64,000 nucleotides of DNA, from contig NZ_AUJU01000004.1 in NCBI RefSeq assembly GCF_000424385.1, positions 168,028 to 232,027 of the forward strand. Direction: 5' to 3'. The notes under the pieces are model-generated. The model did not search any database. It was not told the DNA's origin and saw only the letters and a program-made list of their open reading frames with translations. The DNA comes from Butyrivibrio sp. LC3010. GTDB taxonomy: Bacteria > Bacillota > Clostridia > Lachnospirales > Lachnospiraceae. The position numbers and the translations under genes were made by a program. Every line of letters begins with the position of its first letter. Positions within the stretch are counted from its first letter, which is position 1. Positions 1-8,869 of the stretch are shown here, in pieces.

Positions 1-1
1 T

Positions 2-1171
2 GCAATATTGTCTATTTGCGTTATTATTGTTTTTGCATGTAATTATGAATTTGGTAATCTTTGCGAGGAATATGCAAATCCTTTTCTGATAATTTGTCTT
101 TATTTTGTTTCTGAATGGTTAGATAAGAAGACTAAGAAGAAACCGGATCACAATCCTATGTGGGCTCTTTTTTATGGGATTACGTTTGGGTTTTGTTTTA
201 TGTCCAGACTTACTAATTCTATAGCTGTCTGTATGGCTGTTTTTTTTATTATCATTTATCTTGTAAAAAATGGTGCATGGGTTAGTTTGATAAAAAATGC
301 TATAGCCTTTATATGTGGAACAGCATTAGTGACTATACCATTTGTACTATATTTTGCAATAAAAGGCTGCAGCTATGAATTTTGGTATGGAACACTCCTC
401 TACAATATATCTTATGCTTCTAATTCTAATGGTGGAATAAGCACTATTATAAAGGGAGCTATGGGACAGATTGGCAGTTATGCTATTATTGCAGCCGGTT
501 TTATTCTCATTATAAAAAAAGAATATTACGAGGGGCTGATGTACATTGCTTTAGGACTTGGTACAGAGTTTTTATTAATGAATATTATGAATTTTGGTCA
601 TTATGCAATGATAACATTTCCGCTCCTTCCTTTAGCGATTTATGAATTAAAGAAGACTTATGATAAAAGTGATGACTACAGTGGTGGGAAAGTATTTAGA
701 TATATTGTGCTAATTATTTTGATTGGAACATGTAGTATAGCTTTAATTCGTACAGGTAAGGAAGCGATTAAACTAAAAAAATATTATGATAGGTTTTCTG
801 TATCTTCTTCAGAAGACGCAATTGCATCTTATAAACAACTTTTAGATTTTGTGGAAAAGATACCTGAAAATGAGCGTGATCAGGTTGTGGGATATGGGAC
901 TAATCCGTGGTTTTATTTGGATATGGATATTACTCCAGCTAACAGATTTTTTGTTATGCAGGATTGGCAGGCTGAATTTAGTGAATCTTTTAGAGAATAC
1001 TTATTAAAGGAATATAATGAAAATAAACCATCCTGGATAGTATATAGTGATTCTAAAACACCTGTTATAAAAAACATTCTTGATAACTATTATGAGGTTG
1101 TTGATTCTGAGCCGGTAATTAATACTGAGGATGGCAGTGAACTAATTCTATATCATTTAGTTAATCATTAA
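2..1171 (+). CDS. Polytopic membrane glycosyltransferase-like protein (5' truncated by window edge)
   Basis: The reading frame is already open at the window edge, and no convincing start with a ribosome binding site is present, so the N-terminus lies outside. The visible part aligns along its length with the minus-strand gene at 11314-12816: both share EEYANPF, a FGFCFMSRLTN-like loop, a FGHY motif and a DWQAEFSE-like segment. By comparison about 110 residues are missing here. It has many hydrophobic helices followed by a soluble C-terminal domain of about 120 residues. The architecture fits GT-C or PMT-type enzymes that move sugars from polyprenyl phosphate donors, but no catalytic residue can be assigned from this fragment. 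It is followed after 43 bases by a second member of the same family. Confidence 0.7.
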   Translation, partial: AILSICVIIVFACNYEFGNLCEEYANPFLIICLYFVSEWLDKKTKKKPDHNPMWALFYGITFGFCFMSRLTNSIAVCMAVFFIIIYLVKNGAWVSLIKNAIAFICGTALVTIPFVLYFAIKGCSYEFWYGTLLYNISYASNSNGGISTIIKGAMGQIGSYAIIAAGFILIIKKEYYEGLMYIALGLGTEFLLMNIMNFGHYAMITFPLLPLAIYELKKTYDKSDDYSGGKVFRYIVLIILIGTCSIALIRTGKEAIKLKKYYDRFSVSSSEDAIASYKQLLDFVEKIPENERDQVVGYGTNPWFYLDMDITPANRFFVMQDWQAEFSESFREYLLKEYNENKPSWIVYSDSKTPVIKNILDNYYEVVDSEPVINTEDGSELILYHLVNH

Positions 1172-1214
1172 GGCTAAAGAATAATTAAGAAAATGATGAG
1201 GAGAGGGAACGACA

Positions 1215-2762
1215 ATGAAAATTTCTAATTGCTTTAAAAATGATAAATGTATTTTGTTTTTTAAATGCTGCCTAGCAGCTTTTTGTGTTCTATCTATATG
1301 TACCAAAAGTTCATTTTTATACCCAATAAATAATTGGGGAGATGCAGGCTGTTATTACATTCAGGGCAGAGGAATTCTTGAAGGAATGGTTCCTTATAGG
1401 GACTTGGCAGAGCAAAAAGGCCCGGCAATATTTTTTGTATATTCACTAGGACTTCTTTTGTCAAAGTCAAGTTTTATAGGTATTTTTTTGATTGAAATAA
1501 TTTGTGCAGCATTTTTTTTATTTTTCTCAATTAAGATTGTTGAGATTTTTTTTGATGTAAATACATATGAATTTGGTATAGCAGCTTTACTTGCGGCATC
1601 TGTATATTCTTCATATGTTAACAGACATGGTGGTGGACCTGAAGAAATGTCACTTGCTTTATTTTCTTACATGCTATATTTAGCTGTTAGGTATGTTGTA
1701 AAAAACAAACTTCCAGCTGCTAATGAAATGATTATGCTGGGAATATGTGCAGGTCTACTTTTTTGGACGAAATATACTTTATGTGGAATATATATAGCAT
1801 TACTTATTTTTATGCTGATTCATTCTATTAAAGAAAAAGAGGCAAAAGCCTTTTGGCTACAAATTGCATACTTTGTTTTGGGATGCATAATTATTTCTAT
1901 TCCGATTTTGTTGTTTTTTGCTGTAAATGGTTCGCTAATGGATCTATTTATAAATTATTTTTATAACAATATTTTTTTGTACAGAAAAAATGAAGCGATG
2001 TATAAAGGTTTTGGCGATAATATGAAGATGGCAGCTACATTGCTTTTTAAAGCTAGAAACATATGTGCAATAATGCTGATAATACTAGGAAATACATGGA
2101 TTCTGATAAAAAAGAAATATGAATTATTTATAGGAATAACAGGTTCGTTTATTTTATCATTTGTTCTGATAAATATTGGAGTAGTACAAAAATACGGAAA
2201 TCTACCGCTTTTTGTTTTTACTGTGTTTGGTTTTTGTCCTATAGTTGAGTTTTTAATTAAGAGACGTTTTAATGGAAATTTTGTTATAAACTTATGCATA
2301 GTTGTAGTTGCCGTCATTGTTTCATATGTTTTTTGTCTACATACTCATGATTTGTTTAAAAATAAGTCAGATATGCCTCAATATGCATTTGCGGATGAAA
2401 TGAAAAGCTACGGATTAGATGACTATGATATGCTTGTTTATGGAGTTCTAGATGAGGGATACTATTTTGGAGATGGGGGAATGCCAAAATGGAAAGCCTT
2501 TGTACAGCTGAATCAGGGTGGAGACGAATTAATTAATCTTCAAAACGGATATGTTGATAAAAAAGAGCCTGAGTTTATTATTTCCAGATATATATTATGT
2601 GATACCACAGAGTATAATGAGGTTGTTGAAAAGCTTGAGAAGAATGAAAAGAAAGAAGTTAGAGTTTTTGATAATTTCAGTTATGAATTAATAGATGAAA
2701 AATATTACTTTTATGAAGAATATTATCAAGCAATACGGCTATACAAAAGAAATGACATATGA
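1215..2762 (+). CDS. Polytopic membrane glycosyltransferase-like protein
   Basis: A 515-residue protein with about ten hydrophobic helices. An early extracytoplasmic segment carries GDAGCYYIQGRGILEG, then PYRDLAEQKGP. The paralogue at 11314 has the matching IGKGWCEGLIPYKDLFDQKGP region, so this is a conserved first loop of the family; an acidic residue there often acts in GT-C enzymes. A long soluble tail follows the last helix. The start has a good upstream GAGGAGAGGG site. Genes 1-1171, 1215-2762 and 2804-4297 are closely spaced on the same strand and probably form an operon for decorating a surface glycan or glycoprotein. The precise substrate cannot be read from the sequence. Confidence 0.7.
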   Translation: MKISNCFKNDKCILFFKCCLAAFCVLSICTKSSFLYPINNWGDAGCYYIQGRGILEGMVPYRDLAEQKGPAIFFVYSLGLLLSKSSFIGIFLIEIICAAFFLFFSIKIVEIFFDVNTYEFGIAALLAASVYSSYVNRHGGGPEEMSLALFSYMLYLAVRYVVKNKLPAANEMIMLGICAGLLFWTKYTLCGIYIALLIFMLIHSIKEKEAKAFWLQIAYFVLGCIIISIPILLFFAVNGSLMDLFINYFYNNIFLYRKNEAMYKGFGDNMKMAATLLFKARNICAIMLIILGNTWILIKKKYELFIGITGSFILSFVLINIGVVQKYGNLPLFVFTVFGFCPIVEFLIKRRFNGNFVINLCIVVVAVIVSYVFCLHTHDLFKNKSDMPQYAFADEMKSYGLDDYDMLVYGVLDEGYYFGDGGMPKWKAFVQLNQGGDELINLQNGYVDKKEPEFIISRYILCDTTEYNEVVEKLEKNEKKEVRVFDNFSYELIDEKYYFYEEYYQAIRLYKRNDI

Positions 2763-2803
2763 TTTGAAAAGTTAAAATTATGTTACTTGTGAGGAAATGG
2801 TAA

Positions 2804-4297
2804 ATGAAGAGAATTGAAAAAAGTTTGCTGATATTTATTATCATAATAACAGCAGCAATGATAGTATTTTTAGGAATAAGGAAGGTTAATTATCATTGTG
2901 ATGAAATTTGGACTTATGGACTTTCGAATCATATTGGTGGAATTAATCCTGAATTTGAAATTGGAAAGAGCTATACAGGAAAAGGACCATTTGAGAGTTT
3001 TACGGAGGTTTTAGAGGGAGAGTCATTTAATTATGCCAACGTTTGGGAGAACCAGGCAAAGGATGTTCATCCGCCATTTTATTATATTTTAATGCATACT
3101 ATATGCTCTATATTTAAAGGTACATTCAGTAAATGGTATGGAATTTCGTTAAATATTTTTTGGATGACTCTGATTTTATCGGTTCTTTATATACTTGCTA
3201 AAGAAATAACAAAAAGTATACCGGCTTCCTTTGGAGTTGTTATAGCCTATGCCACATCAGTAGTATTTCTTGACACTATGTTGTTGATCAGAATGTATGC
3301 ACAGTTTACATTTTTTGTAATCCTGTTAATGTATATTTTTAAAAAGAACTGGGATAAAAAGCCGGAAAAACAATTTCTGATAAAACTTGGAGTTGTATTG
3401 TTTTTTGGTATGTTAACTCACTATTATTTTCTGTTTATTGCATTTTTTATGTGTCTTGTATATGGAGTAAGACTCATAATAACAAAGGATAAGATAAGTA
3501 TAAGGAATTATATTATTTCAATAGCTATAGCTGGATTTGTATATGGTATTGTCTGGTATCACATTTTAGCTCATATTTTTAACGGATATAGAGGAGAAGA
3601 AGCTATAAAGAAAGCAACCAGTTTTGGAGGCTTGATTTCAGGATTTATGGGTATGCTTGGATTACTAAATAAGGAGGCTTTTGCTGGTTTTATTATATTA
3701 TTTATAGTTGTTGGGGTAATCTTCATTATCATGAAATTAAAAGATAAGACGCTATCCATAGACTTTTGTGGATATCTTATTCTTTGCGGTATATTTTATA
3801 CTCTTATAGTAGGTAAAATTAGCCCGGCTATTACAACTAGATATATAATGCCCATTTCTTGGATATTTATAATGTGTGCTTTTTTGGCATGTAGGGAAGT
3901 GCTTCAGATTTTTGTTAAATCGAAGATATCTGAATATATGATAATAGCTTTATTCTGTATTATTTCATTTTTTAATCTGGCAACTAGAGATTTTTATATT
4001 CCAATGGATTATAATGATACGAACAAAATGGCTGCCATTAAGATGGCGGAAGAGAAAAATGTAGTGGTTTATGTTGATCTTAACTGGAAAATTCTGTATG
4101 ATTTTGTAATACTTCAGAAAGCGAATAGCTATGTATTTACAGATGAGAAGACTTTTTGGCAGACAATAGATGCACAAAAGGAAGATTACATTTTGATTCT
4201 TAACCTCGAAGAGGACAAAGAAAATCCAATAGAAAAAATTGATGCTGAATTATTATATGATGATGGATTAAATTACTACTATATGGTAAAAAAGTGA
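2804..4297 (+). CDS. GT39/ArnT-like membrane glycosyltransferase
   Basis: A 497-residue polytopic protein with an N-terminal helix followed by YHCDEIWTYGLSNH. A DE pair in this first external loop, and KDVHPPFYYILMH near residue 95, are typical of the PMT/ArnT/GT39 glycosyltransferase superfamily, where the acidic residue is the presumed catalytic base. About ten more helices and a C-terminal domain of about 100 residues follow. The start has GAGG about ten bases upstream. It is the last gene of the putative operon and is followed by a strong hairpin. The likely role is transfer of a sugar from a lipid-linked donor on the outer face of the membrane; donor and acceptor are unknown. Confidence 0.7.
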   Translation: MKRIEKSLLIFIIIITAAMIVFLGIRKVNYHCDEIWTYGLSNHIGGINPEFEIGKSYTGKGPFESFTEVLEGESFNYANVWENQAKDVHPPFYYILMHTICSIFKGTFSKWYGISLNIFWMTLILSVLYILAKEITKSIPASFGVVIAYATSVVFLDTMLLIRMYAQFTFFVILLMYIFKKNWDKKPEKQFLIKLGVVLFFGMLTHYYFLFIAFFMCLVYGVRLIITKDKISIRNYIISIAIAGFVYGIVWYHILAHIFNGYRGEEAIKKATSFGGLISGFMGMLGLLNKEAFAGFIILFIVVGVIFIIMKLKDKTLSIDFCGYLILCGIFYTLIVGKISPAITTRYIMPISWIFIMCAFLACREVLQIFVKSKISEYMIIALFCIISFFNLATRDFYIPMDYNDTNKMAAIKMAEEKNVVVYVDLNWKILYDFVILQKANSYVFTDEKTFWQTIDAQKEDYILILNLEEDKENPIEKIDAELLYDDGLNYYYMVKK

Positions 4298-4333
4298 TTC
4301 AAAAATAATTGCAATTTTATAAAATGACTATTA

Positions 4334-4378
4334 ATGAATAAATCAACAGAGCTCATATTGCTCTGTTGATTTATTCAT
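4334..4378. terminator. Bidirectional hairpin terminator between convergent genes
   Basis: Two perfect 19-base arms (4334-4352 and 4360-4378) flank a 7-base loop. A-rich and T-rich flanks on both sides allow it to end transcription from the GT operon and from the convergent cellulase gene. The right arm contains the cellulase stop codon (4371-4373), so the terminator overlaps the coding sequence. Confidence 0.85.
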
Positions 4379-5858
4379 ATAGATTAACTATAATAGCCAA
4401 ATTACCTGATTCAATAGCTGCTTTGTATTTATGTAAAGAAGTAGACTCATGAGCATTATTTATACCTATTCGAACATATGAGCTACCGATAGGAATTGAT
4501 AAGTTTTTTTCAGTAAAACCATCCCAATCATTTATTTTTTCTAGTAGATTCCCTTTAGAATCAAAAAAGTATATATAATGAATACGCTGATCGGACATAT
4601 TAGATCTTGCATATAATCCAATATATATCGTTTTTTTAGTTTTGGGTATATCGTATCCACCATTTTTGTTTTTGTTTACTACAATAGTGCCCCAATTGCT
4701 ATCTGAAATAAGTTCACCTGTATCCTGATTGATTGTCATATATGAATAATCATCCCAGGAAGATAAAACAGTAGAATCGTTTGAGGTATAAGCTCTAGGT
4801 GTCATTATGGCAGATATCATAGACTCATTACAAGTTAATGTCTTTCTGTCAATAATTGCGAAATCACTGCCATTATCCCAATATATGCATTTTATACCAT
4901 GATCAGCAGCGCGTGATACATAATTTGAAGCATGTATAGCTCGATATTCAGAAGGAGTGAAGCTATCTGTTGAGCCCCATTCATCGATTATTACTGGAGC
5001 ACCTGCTTTTTCAGAAAAGGCTTGTAAAGAAGAAAAAACTAGATCAATCGCTTGATCAAATTGAGGAGAATAATCGTGAACAGATATAATCAACTTATCC
5101 TGTACGATATCCTTTGGTAAAACATAAGCATCTTGAAATTGATCACCTGTTGCGTGAAGGAGAGTCGGAACTAATAAAATTCGATTATTGTTTTCGTCAC
5201 CGGAGCTTCTGATAACATCAACGAATAATTGGTTAAGCTCATTCATCTGCTGGGCAGCTTTTTTGCCAAAACTCCAGTATTTTTCATAATTATCTACTTC
5301 ATTGTAAGCTTCAAATAATAAATGCGTATCGTAAGAAGAGAAAGTTGTTGCAATTTCTGTCCAAAGGGAAGTTGCATCGGCTTTAATTTGATTGAATTCT
5401 TTTTCATTTACACCTGTGTGGAAGAGGTTTCCATCATGATGGATATTGATTATTACATAAAGATCATCTGAAACACAGTAGTCCACAACTTCCTTAACTC
5501 TTTTTAACCAATCAGGATGAATGTGCAGATTGCCTTTATCATCACGAAAAGTATGAGTATGCCAGGTTACCGGTACTCTAATAATATTAAAGCCCAGCTC
5601 TTTGACATAATCAATTTGTTCCTTGGTAATTTCGGGATTTCCCCAAATGGTTTCCTGGGAAAGGTTTCCATCACCTGTAGGCTCTCCATAATGAGAATCC
5701 AGAGAGTTTCCAAGATTCCAACCGCTAGTCATCTGATTTACGAATGCATTTGCAGTAATATCTGTATTTGCTGCAAATGAAAAGAAGAATGTGAAATGAA
5801 AAGATGTGCAGAATACTATGATAAATATAAAAATAAAGCTAATAGATTTTATTTTCAT
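4371..5858 (-). CDS. Secreted endoglucanase, glycoside hydrolase family 5
   Basis: A 495-residue protein. The ATG at 5858 is chosen because GGAG lies 6 bases upstream and it begins a typical signal peptide (MKIKS, then a hydrophobic run); the frame extends further upstream without such a site. The mature part opens with TSGWNLGNSLDSHYGEP, a GH5 hallmark. FEAYNEV carries the acid/base (about Glu187) and IIDEWGS the nucleophile (about Glu293), with IINIHHDG between. Residues after about 345 form a separate beta-rich C-terminal domain of unknown type, perhaps carbohydrate-binding. It should hydrolyse beta-1,4-glucans outside the cell. It sits alone on the minus strand among membrane glycosyltransferase genes and shares their low GC. 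Confidence 0.9.
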   Translation of the reverse strand: MKIKSISFIFIFIIVFCTSFHFTFFFSFAANTDITANAFVNQMTSGWNLGNSLDSHYGEPTGDGNLSQETIWGNPEITKEQIDYVKELGFNIIRVPVTWHTHTFRDDKGNLHIHPDWLKRVKEVVDYCVSDDLYVIINIHHDGNLFHTGVNEKEFNQIKADATSLWTEIATTFSSYDTHLLFEAYNEVDNYEKYWSFGKKAAQQMNELNQLFVDVIRSSGDENNNRILLVPTLLHATGDQFQDAYVLPKDIVQDKLIISVHDYSPQFDQAIDLVFSSLQAFSEKAGAPVIIDEWGSTDSFTPSEYRAIHASNYVSRAADHGIKCIYWDNGSDFAIIDRKTLTCNESMISAIMTPRAYTSNDSTVLSSWDDYSYMTINQDTGELISDSNWGTIVVNKNKNGGYDIPKTKKTIYIGLYARSNMSDQRIHYIYFFDSKGNLLEKINDWDGFTEKNLSIPIGSSYVRIGINNAHESTSLHKYKAAIESGNLAIIVNLYE

Positions 5859-5961
5859 ATAAACTCCAATATTTGAGAAAAATAATCTTTGATTTTTTAT
5901 GTAATCAACGAATATAGTTAAATACATTAATGAATTAAGAGTATATGGCGATTATATATTC

Positions 5962-5989
5962 TTGTTTTTTATACTGATAATATTATAAT
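5962..5989 (+). promoter_or_regulatory. Probable sigma-A promoter for the 6042 gene
   Basis: TTGTTT at 5962-5967 and a perfect TATAAT at 5984-5989 are separated by 16 bases. They lie in the divergent gap between the cellulase and the gene starting at 6042, about 50 bases upstream of that start. Confidence 0.5.
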
Positions 5990-6041
5990 AAAGTGTCAAT
6001 AACAAACAAGATTCTATGTAATTTTTTAGGATGAGTGATAA

Positions 6042-7727
6042 ATGGAAAATGGCAGAATAAAAAATGAAATCAAAAAAATAATCATATCGATTACTTTAGC
6101 GACTGTAGTACTGTTGATGTCAGGAGTAATGCGACCCTTATATGCAGATGTGGACAATTTTACAATTTCGCTTGTAACAAATGGGTTATATGATACAGAG
6201 AATTATTGTATTCATTTACATCCTTTACTATGCATAATAATAAAAATGATTTGTATGGTTTTTCCAAAGGCTGATGGATTTTTATTATTATCACATTTTC
6301 TGATATGGCTTGAACTTACTTGGATTGTATATTTATCCTTGACTTTACCAAAAAGCAGGGCTTTTCAGGTAGGGGGGTGTGGCCTTGCTATTTTTGTGGT
6401 TATTGCTACTGGTTTATTTAGTGCAAATTACACAATTCAAGGAGCATCATTTGTTTTTACTGGATGGCTAACTTTTTTTGTGGGAAATTGTGAAAAAAAG
6501 ACTGTGTTCAGAACTTTGGGAATAGTTTTTATCTTTTTTGGTACAATGTGGAGAATTAAAGCAGCTTTAATTTTTTTACCTTTCATAATATTGGAGCTTT
6601 TTACCATTTTATATGAAAGCCTCATATTGTCATTAAAAAAACAGCATAATTGGACATGGAATACTATTGTATTTGCTATGGTTATAATTTTGATTATAAG
6701 TCAGAATTATGTAGAAAAAACTGAACAATATTCAGATGCTGTAAGATATGATCAGGAAAGGACAATATTAGAAGATTATCCTGTCCTGGAATGGAATGAT
6801 ATTAGTGGGAAACTTAATAATATTGATGAATTGGATTATGATGCTGTTTTACAGTGGTTTTTGCTGGATACTGATAGGCTTAATTCAGATACTTATGGCA
6901 AAATAGCATCAGTTGCAGCTACAACAAGATATCCATTAAACCTATCTGGAATCAAAACCGCAAGCATAATAATGGTGAAATTTGTTATTAGTCAAACCAA
7001 AGTATTGTGGCTCGTTTTAATAAATATAATATTAACGATACTGATTATTCTGTTTAGTAAGATTGCTTTATATAGAAAAGTAGAAAGCATATTAGCAGTT
7101 CTTGGTGGGATAATAATACTTTTATATTTTACTATACTTGGACGTGCATTTTTGCGTATCTGGTATGCTGTGATATATGCGATTTTCTTAATTTTATTAT
7201 TACAAGTAATTAGAATGACTAGGGAAGACGGAATTTCAAAAAAACAACTTTTTCTTAGTGCTTTGATTGCGATTATCTCAATTATTTCTGTAATGTTAAT
7301 ATGCATACATCAAGGCTTTACTAAGCCTAATACTGCATTACTTGCCAGAAGCGATATGACTGATGAATTATTTGAAAAAACTTGTATAGGTAATGATTTC
7401 TATTTTTGGGGAGATTGGTTCACAAAAGTATCGGATTATTATATGAGTGAAGGAAGACTCCCGAAAGAAGAATTCCTAAATCATAATTCAGATGTAGGAA
7501 GCTGGGTTTTCGGACAAAAATATTACATTAAAAATTTGGCTGATGTGGGCATTTCAAATCCAATAAAAGCATTATTAGAAAGAGATAATACATATTATAT
7601 AGCAGATGATTGTCAGTTTGCTCTAAAATATGTGCGAAGATTTTATGGAGAAGATATAGAAGCAGTTCAGGTGGATGTAATATATAGCACTCCGGTATGG
7701 AAGTTTGTTCATGCAAGCAAGTCATAA
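6042..7727 (+). CDS. Polytopic membrane protein of unknown function, possibly GT-C type
   Basis: A 561-residue protein with roughly ten to twelve hydrophobic helices and a C-terminal soluble domain of about 130 residues. After the first helix comes GVMRPLYADVDNF, then LHPLLCIIIK, an arrangement like the acidic first loop and HP motif of GT-C glycosyltransferases, but I do not recognise a named family. A ribosome binding site is weak (AGGATGAGTGATAA upstream). It stands between the cellulase and the HPr-kinase-like gene, with 119 bases to the latter. Its AT-rich composition matches its neighbours. A role in surface glycan assembly is inferred only from its shape and neighbours. Confidence 0.5.
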   Translation: MENGRIKNEIKKIIISITLATVVLLMSGVMRPLYADVDNFTISLVTNGLYDTENYCIHLHPLLCIIIKMICMVFPKADGFLLLSHFLIWLELTWIVYLSLTLPKSRAFQVGGCGLAIFVVIATGLFSANYTIQGASFVFTGWLTFFVGNCEKKTVFRTLGIVFIFFGTMWRIKAALIFLPFIILELFTILYESLILSLKKQHNWTWNTIVFAMVIILIISQNYVEKTEQYSDAVRYDQERTILEDYPVLEWNDISGKLNNIDELDYDAVLQWFLLDTDRLNSDTYGKIASVAATTRYPLNLSGIKTASIIMVKFVISQTKVLWLVLINIILTILIILFSKIALYRKVESILAVLGGIIILLYFTILGRAFLRIWYAVIYAIFLILLLQVIRMTREDGISKKQLFLSALIAIISIISVMLICIHQGFTKPNTALLARSDMTDELFEKTCIGNDFYFWGDWFTKVSDYYMSEGRLPKEEFLNHNSDVGSWVFGQKYYIKNLADVGISNPIKALLERDNTYYIADDCQFALKYVRRFYGEDIEAVQVDVIYSTPVWKFVHASKS

Positions 7728-7846
7728 ATACTTTACATGAATAATAAATCAAAAGAGTATAAGATTATATTTGAAGAGATATATTGATGATCTTGAAAAA
7801 TCAATGTATTTAGGAATATGGATAACTATATTAAAAAAGGATTTAT

Positions 7847-8851
7847 ATGAAAAGGTATACTTTATACGGACTTACAATTGAATCAGAAGTAGAGTTCATG
7901 CAGCTTGATGAAATCAATTCGGCACAAGAGGGCAGTAGTGAAATACAAATTGATGCTACTATTAGGCAGCGAGAATGTGAATATGAAGTAATAGATTATT
8001 TAACTGAACATGATTCCTTGAAAAGAAAATATGAAATTGGACTTGAGTATTCATGTTTTATGAATATAGGAGGATATTTTGTTATCCAAAATGGAAGGGA
8101 GATTATTTTTCAGACAAAAGAAGACTATACGCCAGAAAAAGTATCTCCTTGGCTTCTAGGATTTTCAATGGCAATGTTACTTTTGCAAAGAAGAATTCTT
8201 GCTATTCATTGCAGCGCAGTTACTGATGGTGATAGCGGTGCATTCCTTATTTCAGGGGAGATGGGAGCAGGTAAATCATCACTTACGAGAAAGCTTATCG
8301 AAAAGGGTTTCAAGATAATGGCTGATGATGTAGCTGCTGTAAAAATGGAAGCAGTAGCTTATGATAATGAAGAAAATAAAAGATTAAGTGCCGATTATAT
8401 TGAAACCTGGAACGTGTTGGATCATGCAATGGTTTTTCCGGCATTCCCTTACCAAAAGTTATGCAGGAATGAAGTAGAGAGCAGAAATTTTTCTAAAGAT
8501 GAAATAATATATATCGATGAAAATAAGGATAAATTTTTGGTTCCAGTTAAGGAATGCTTTGTTGATAAACCGAAGAAGTTGAAATTTATGATATATTTAA
8601 TCACTGCAGATATAAAAGAACTTAAGGTACAAAGACTCTCTGGGCTTGATCAGTTTATGGCTTTAAGAAATAATATTTTTTTGCATAGGCTATTTGGTGA
8701 ATGGGAGAATGATAAAGAAATTATTGAATTATGTATGAGAGTATCGGGGAAATGTCCTGTATACTTGATATTGAGACCAAAAGAAGGGTACTATCAGGAA
8801 CAGATTTCTGATGAAGTAATACGTATAAATAATGAAGTAAGAAATTTTTAG
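7847..8851 (+). CDS. HPr-kinase/PEPCK-like P-loop protein of RiPP-cluster type
   Basis: A 334-residue protein. The C-terminal two thirds resemble HPr Ser kinase: IHCSAV around His121, a Walker A GEMGAGKSS (residues 137-145) and MADDVAAV (Asp160-Asp161) as the Walker B-like metal site. The N-terminal about 115 residues are not those of HprK, and the length and lack of the HprK C-terminal signature argue against the carbon-catabolite enzyme. Such stand-alone HprK-like proteins are known next to lasso-peptide genes, where one (from the paeninodin cluster) phosphorylates the C-terminal Ser of the precursor. Here it precedes an asparagine-synthetase-like gene by 18 bases and, further on, a small peptide gene whose last residue is Ser. 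Confidence 0.75.
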   Translation: MKRYTLYGLTIESEVEFMQLDEINSAQEGSSEIQIDATIRQRECEYEVIDYLTEHDSLKRKYEIGLEYSCFMNIGGYFVIQNGREIIFQTKEDYTPEKVSPWLLGFSMAMLLLQRRILAIHCSAVTDGDSGAFLISGEMGAGKSSLTRKLIEKGFKIMADDVAAVKMEAVAYDNEENKRLSADYIETWNVLDHAMVFPAFPYQKLCRNEVESRNFSKDEIIYIDENKDKFLVPVKECFVDKPKKLKFMIYLITADIKELKVQRLSGLDQFMALRNNIFLHRLFGEWENDKEIIELCMRVSGKCPVYLILRPKEGYYQEQISDEVIRINNEVRNF

Positions 8852-8869
8852 AATTACAAGAGGTGGAAA

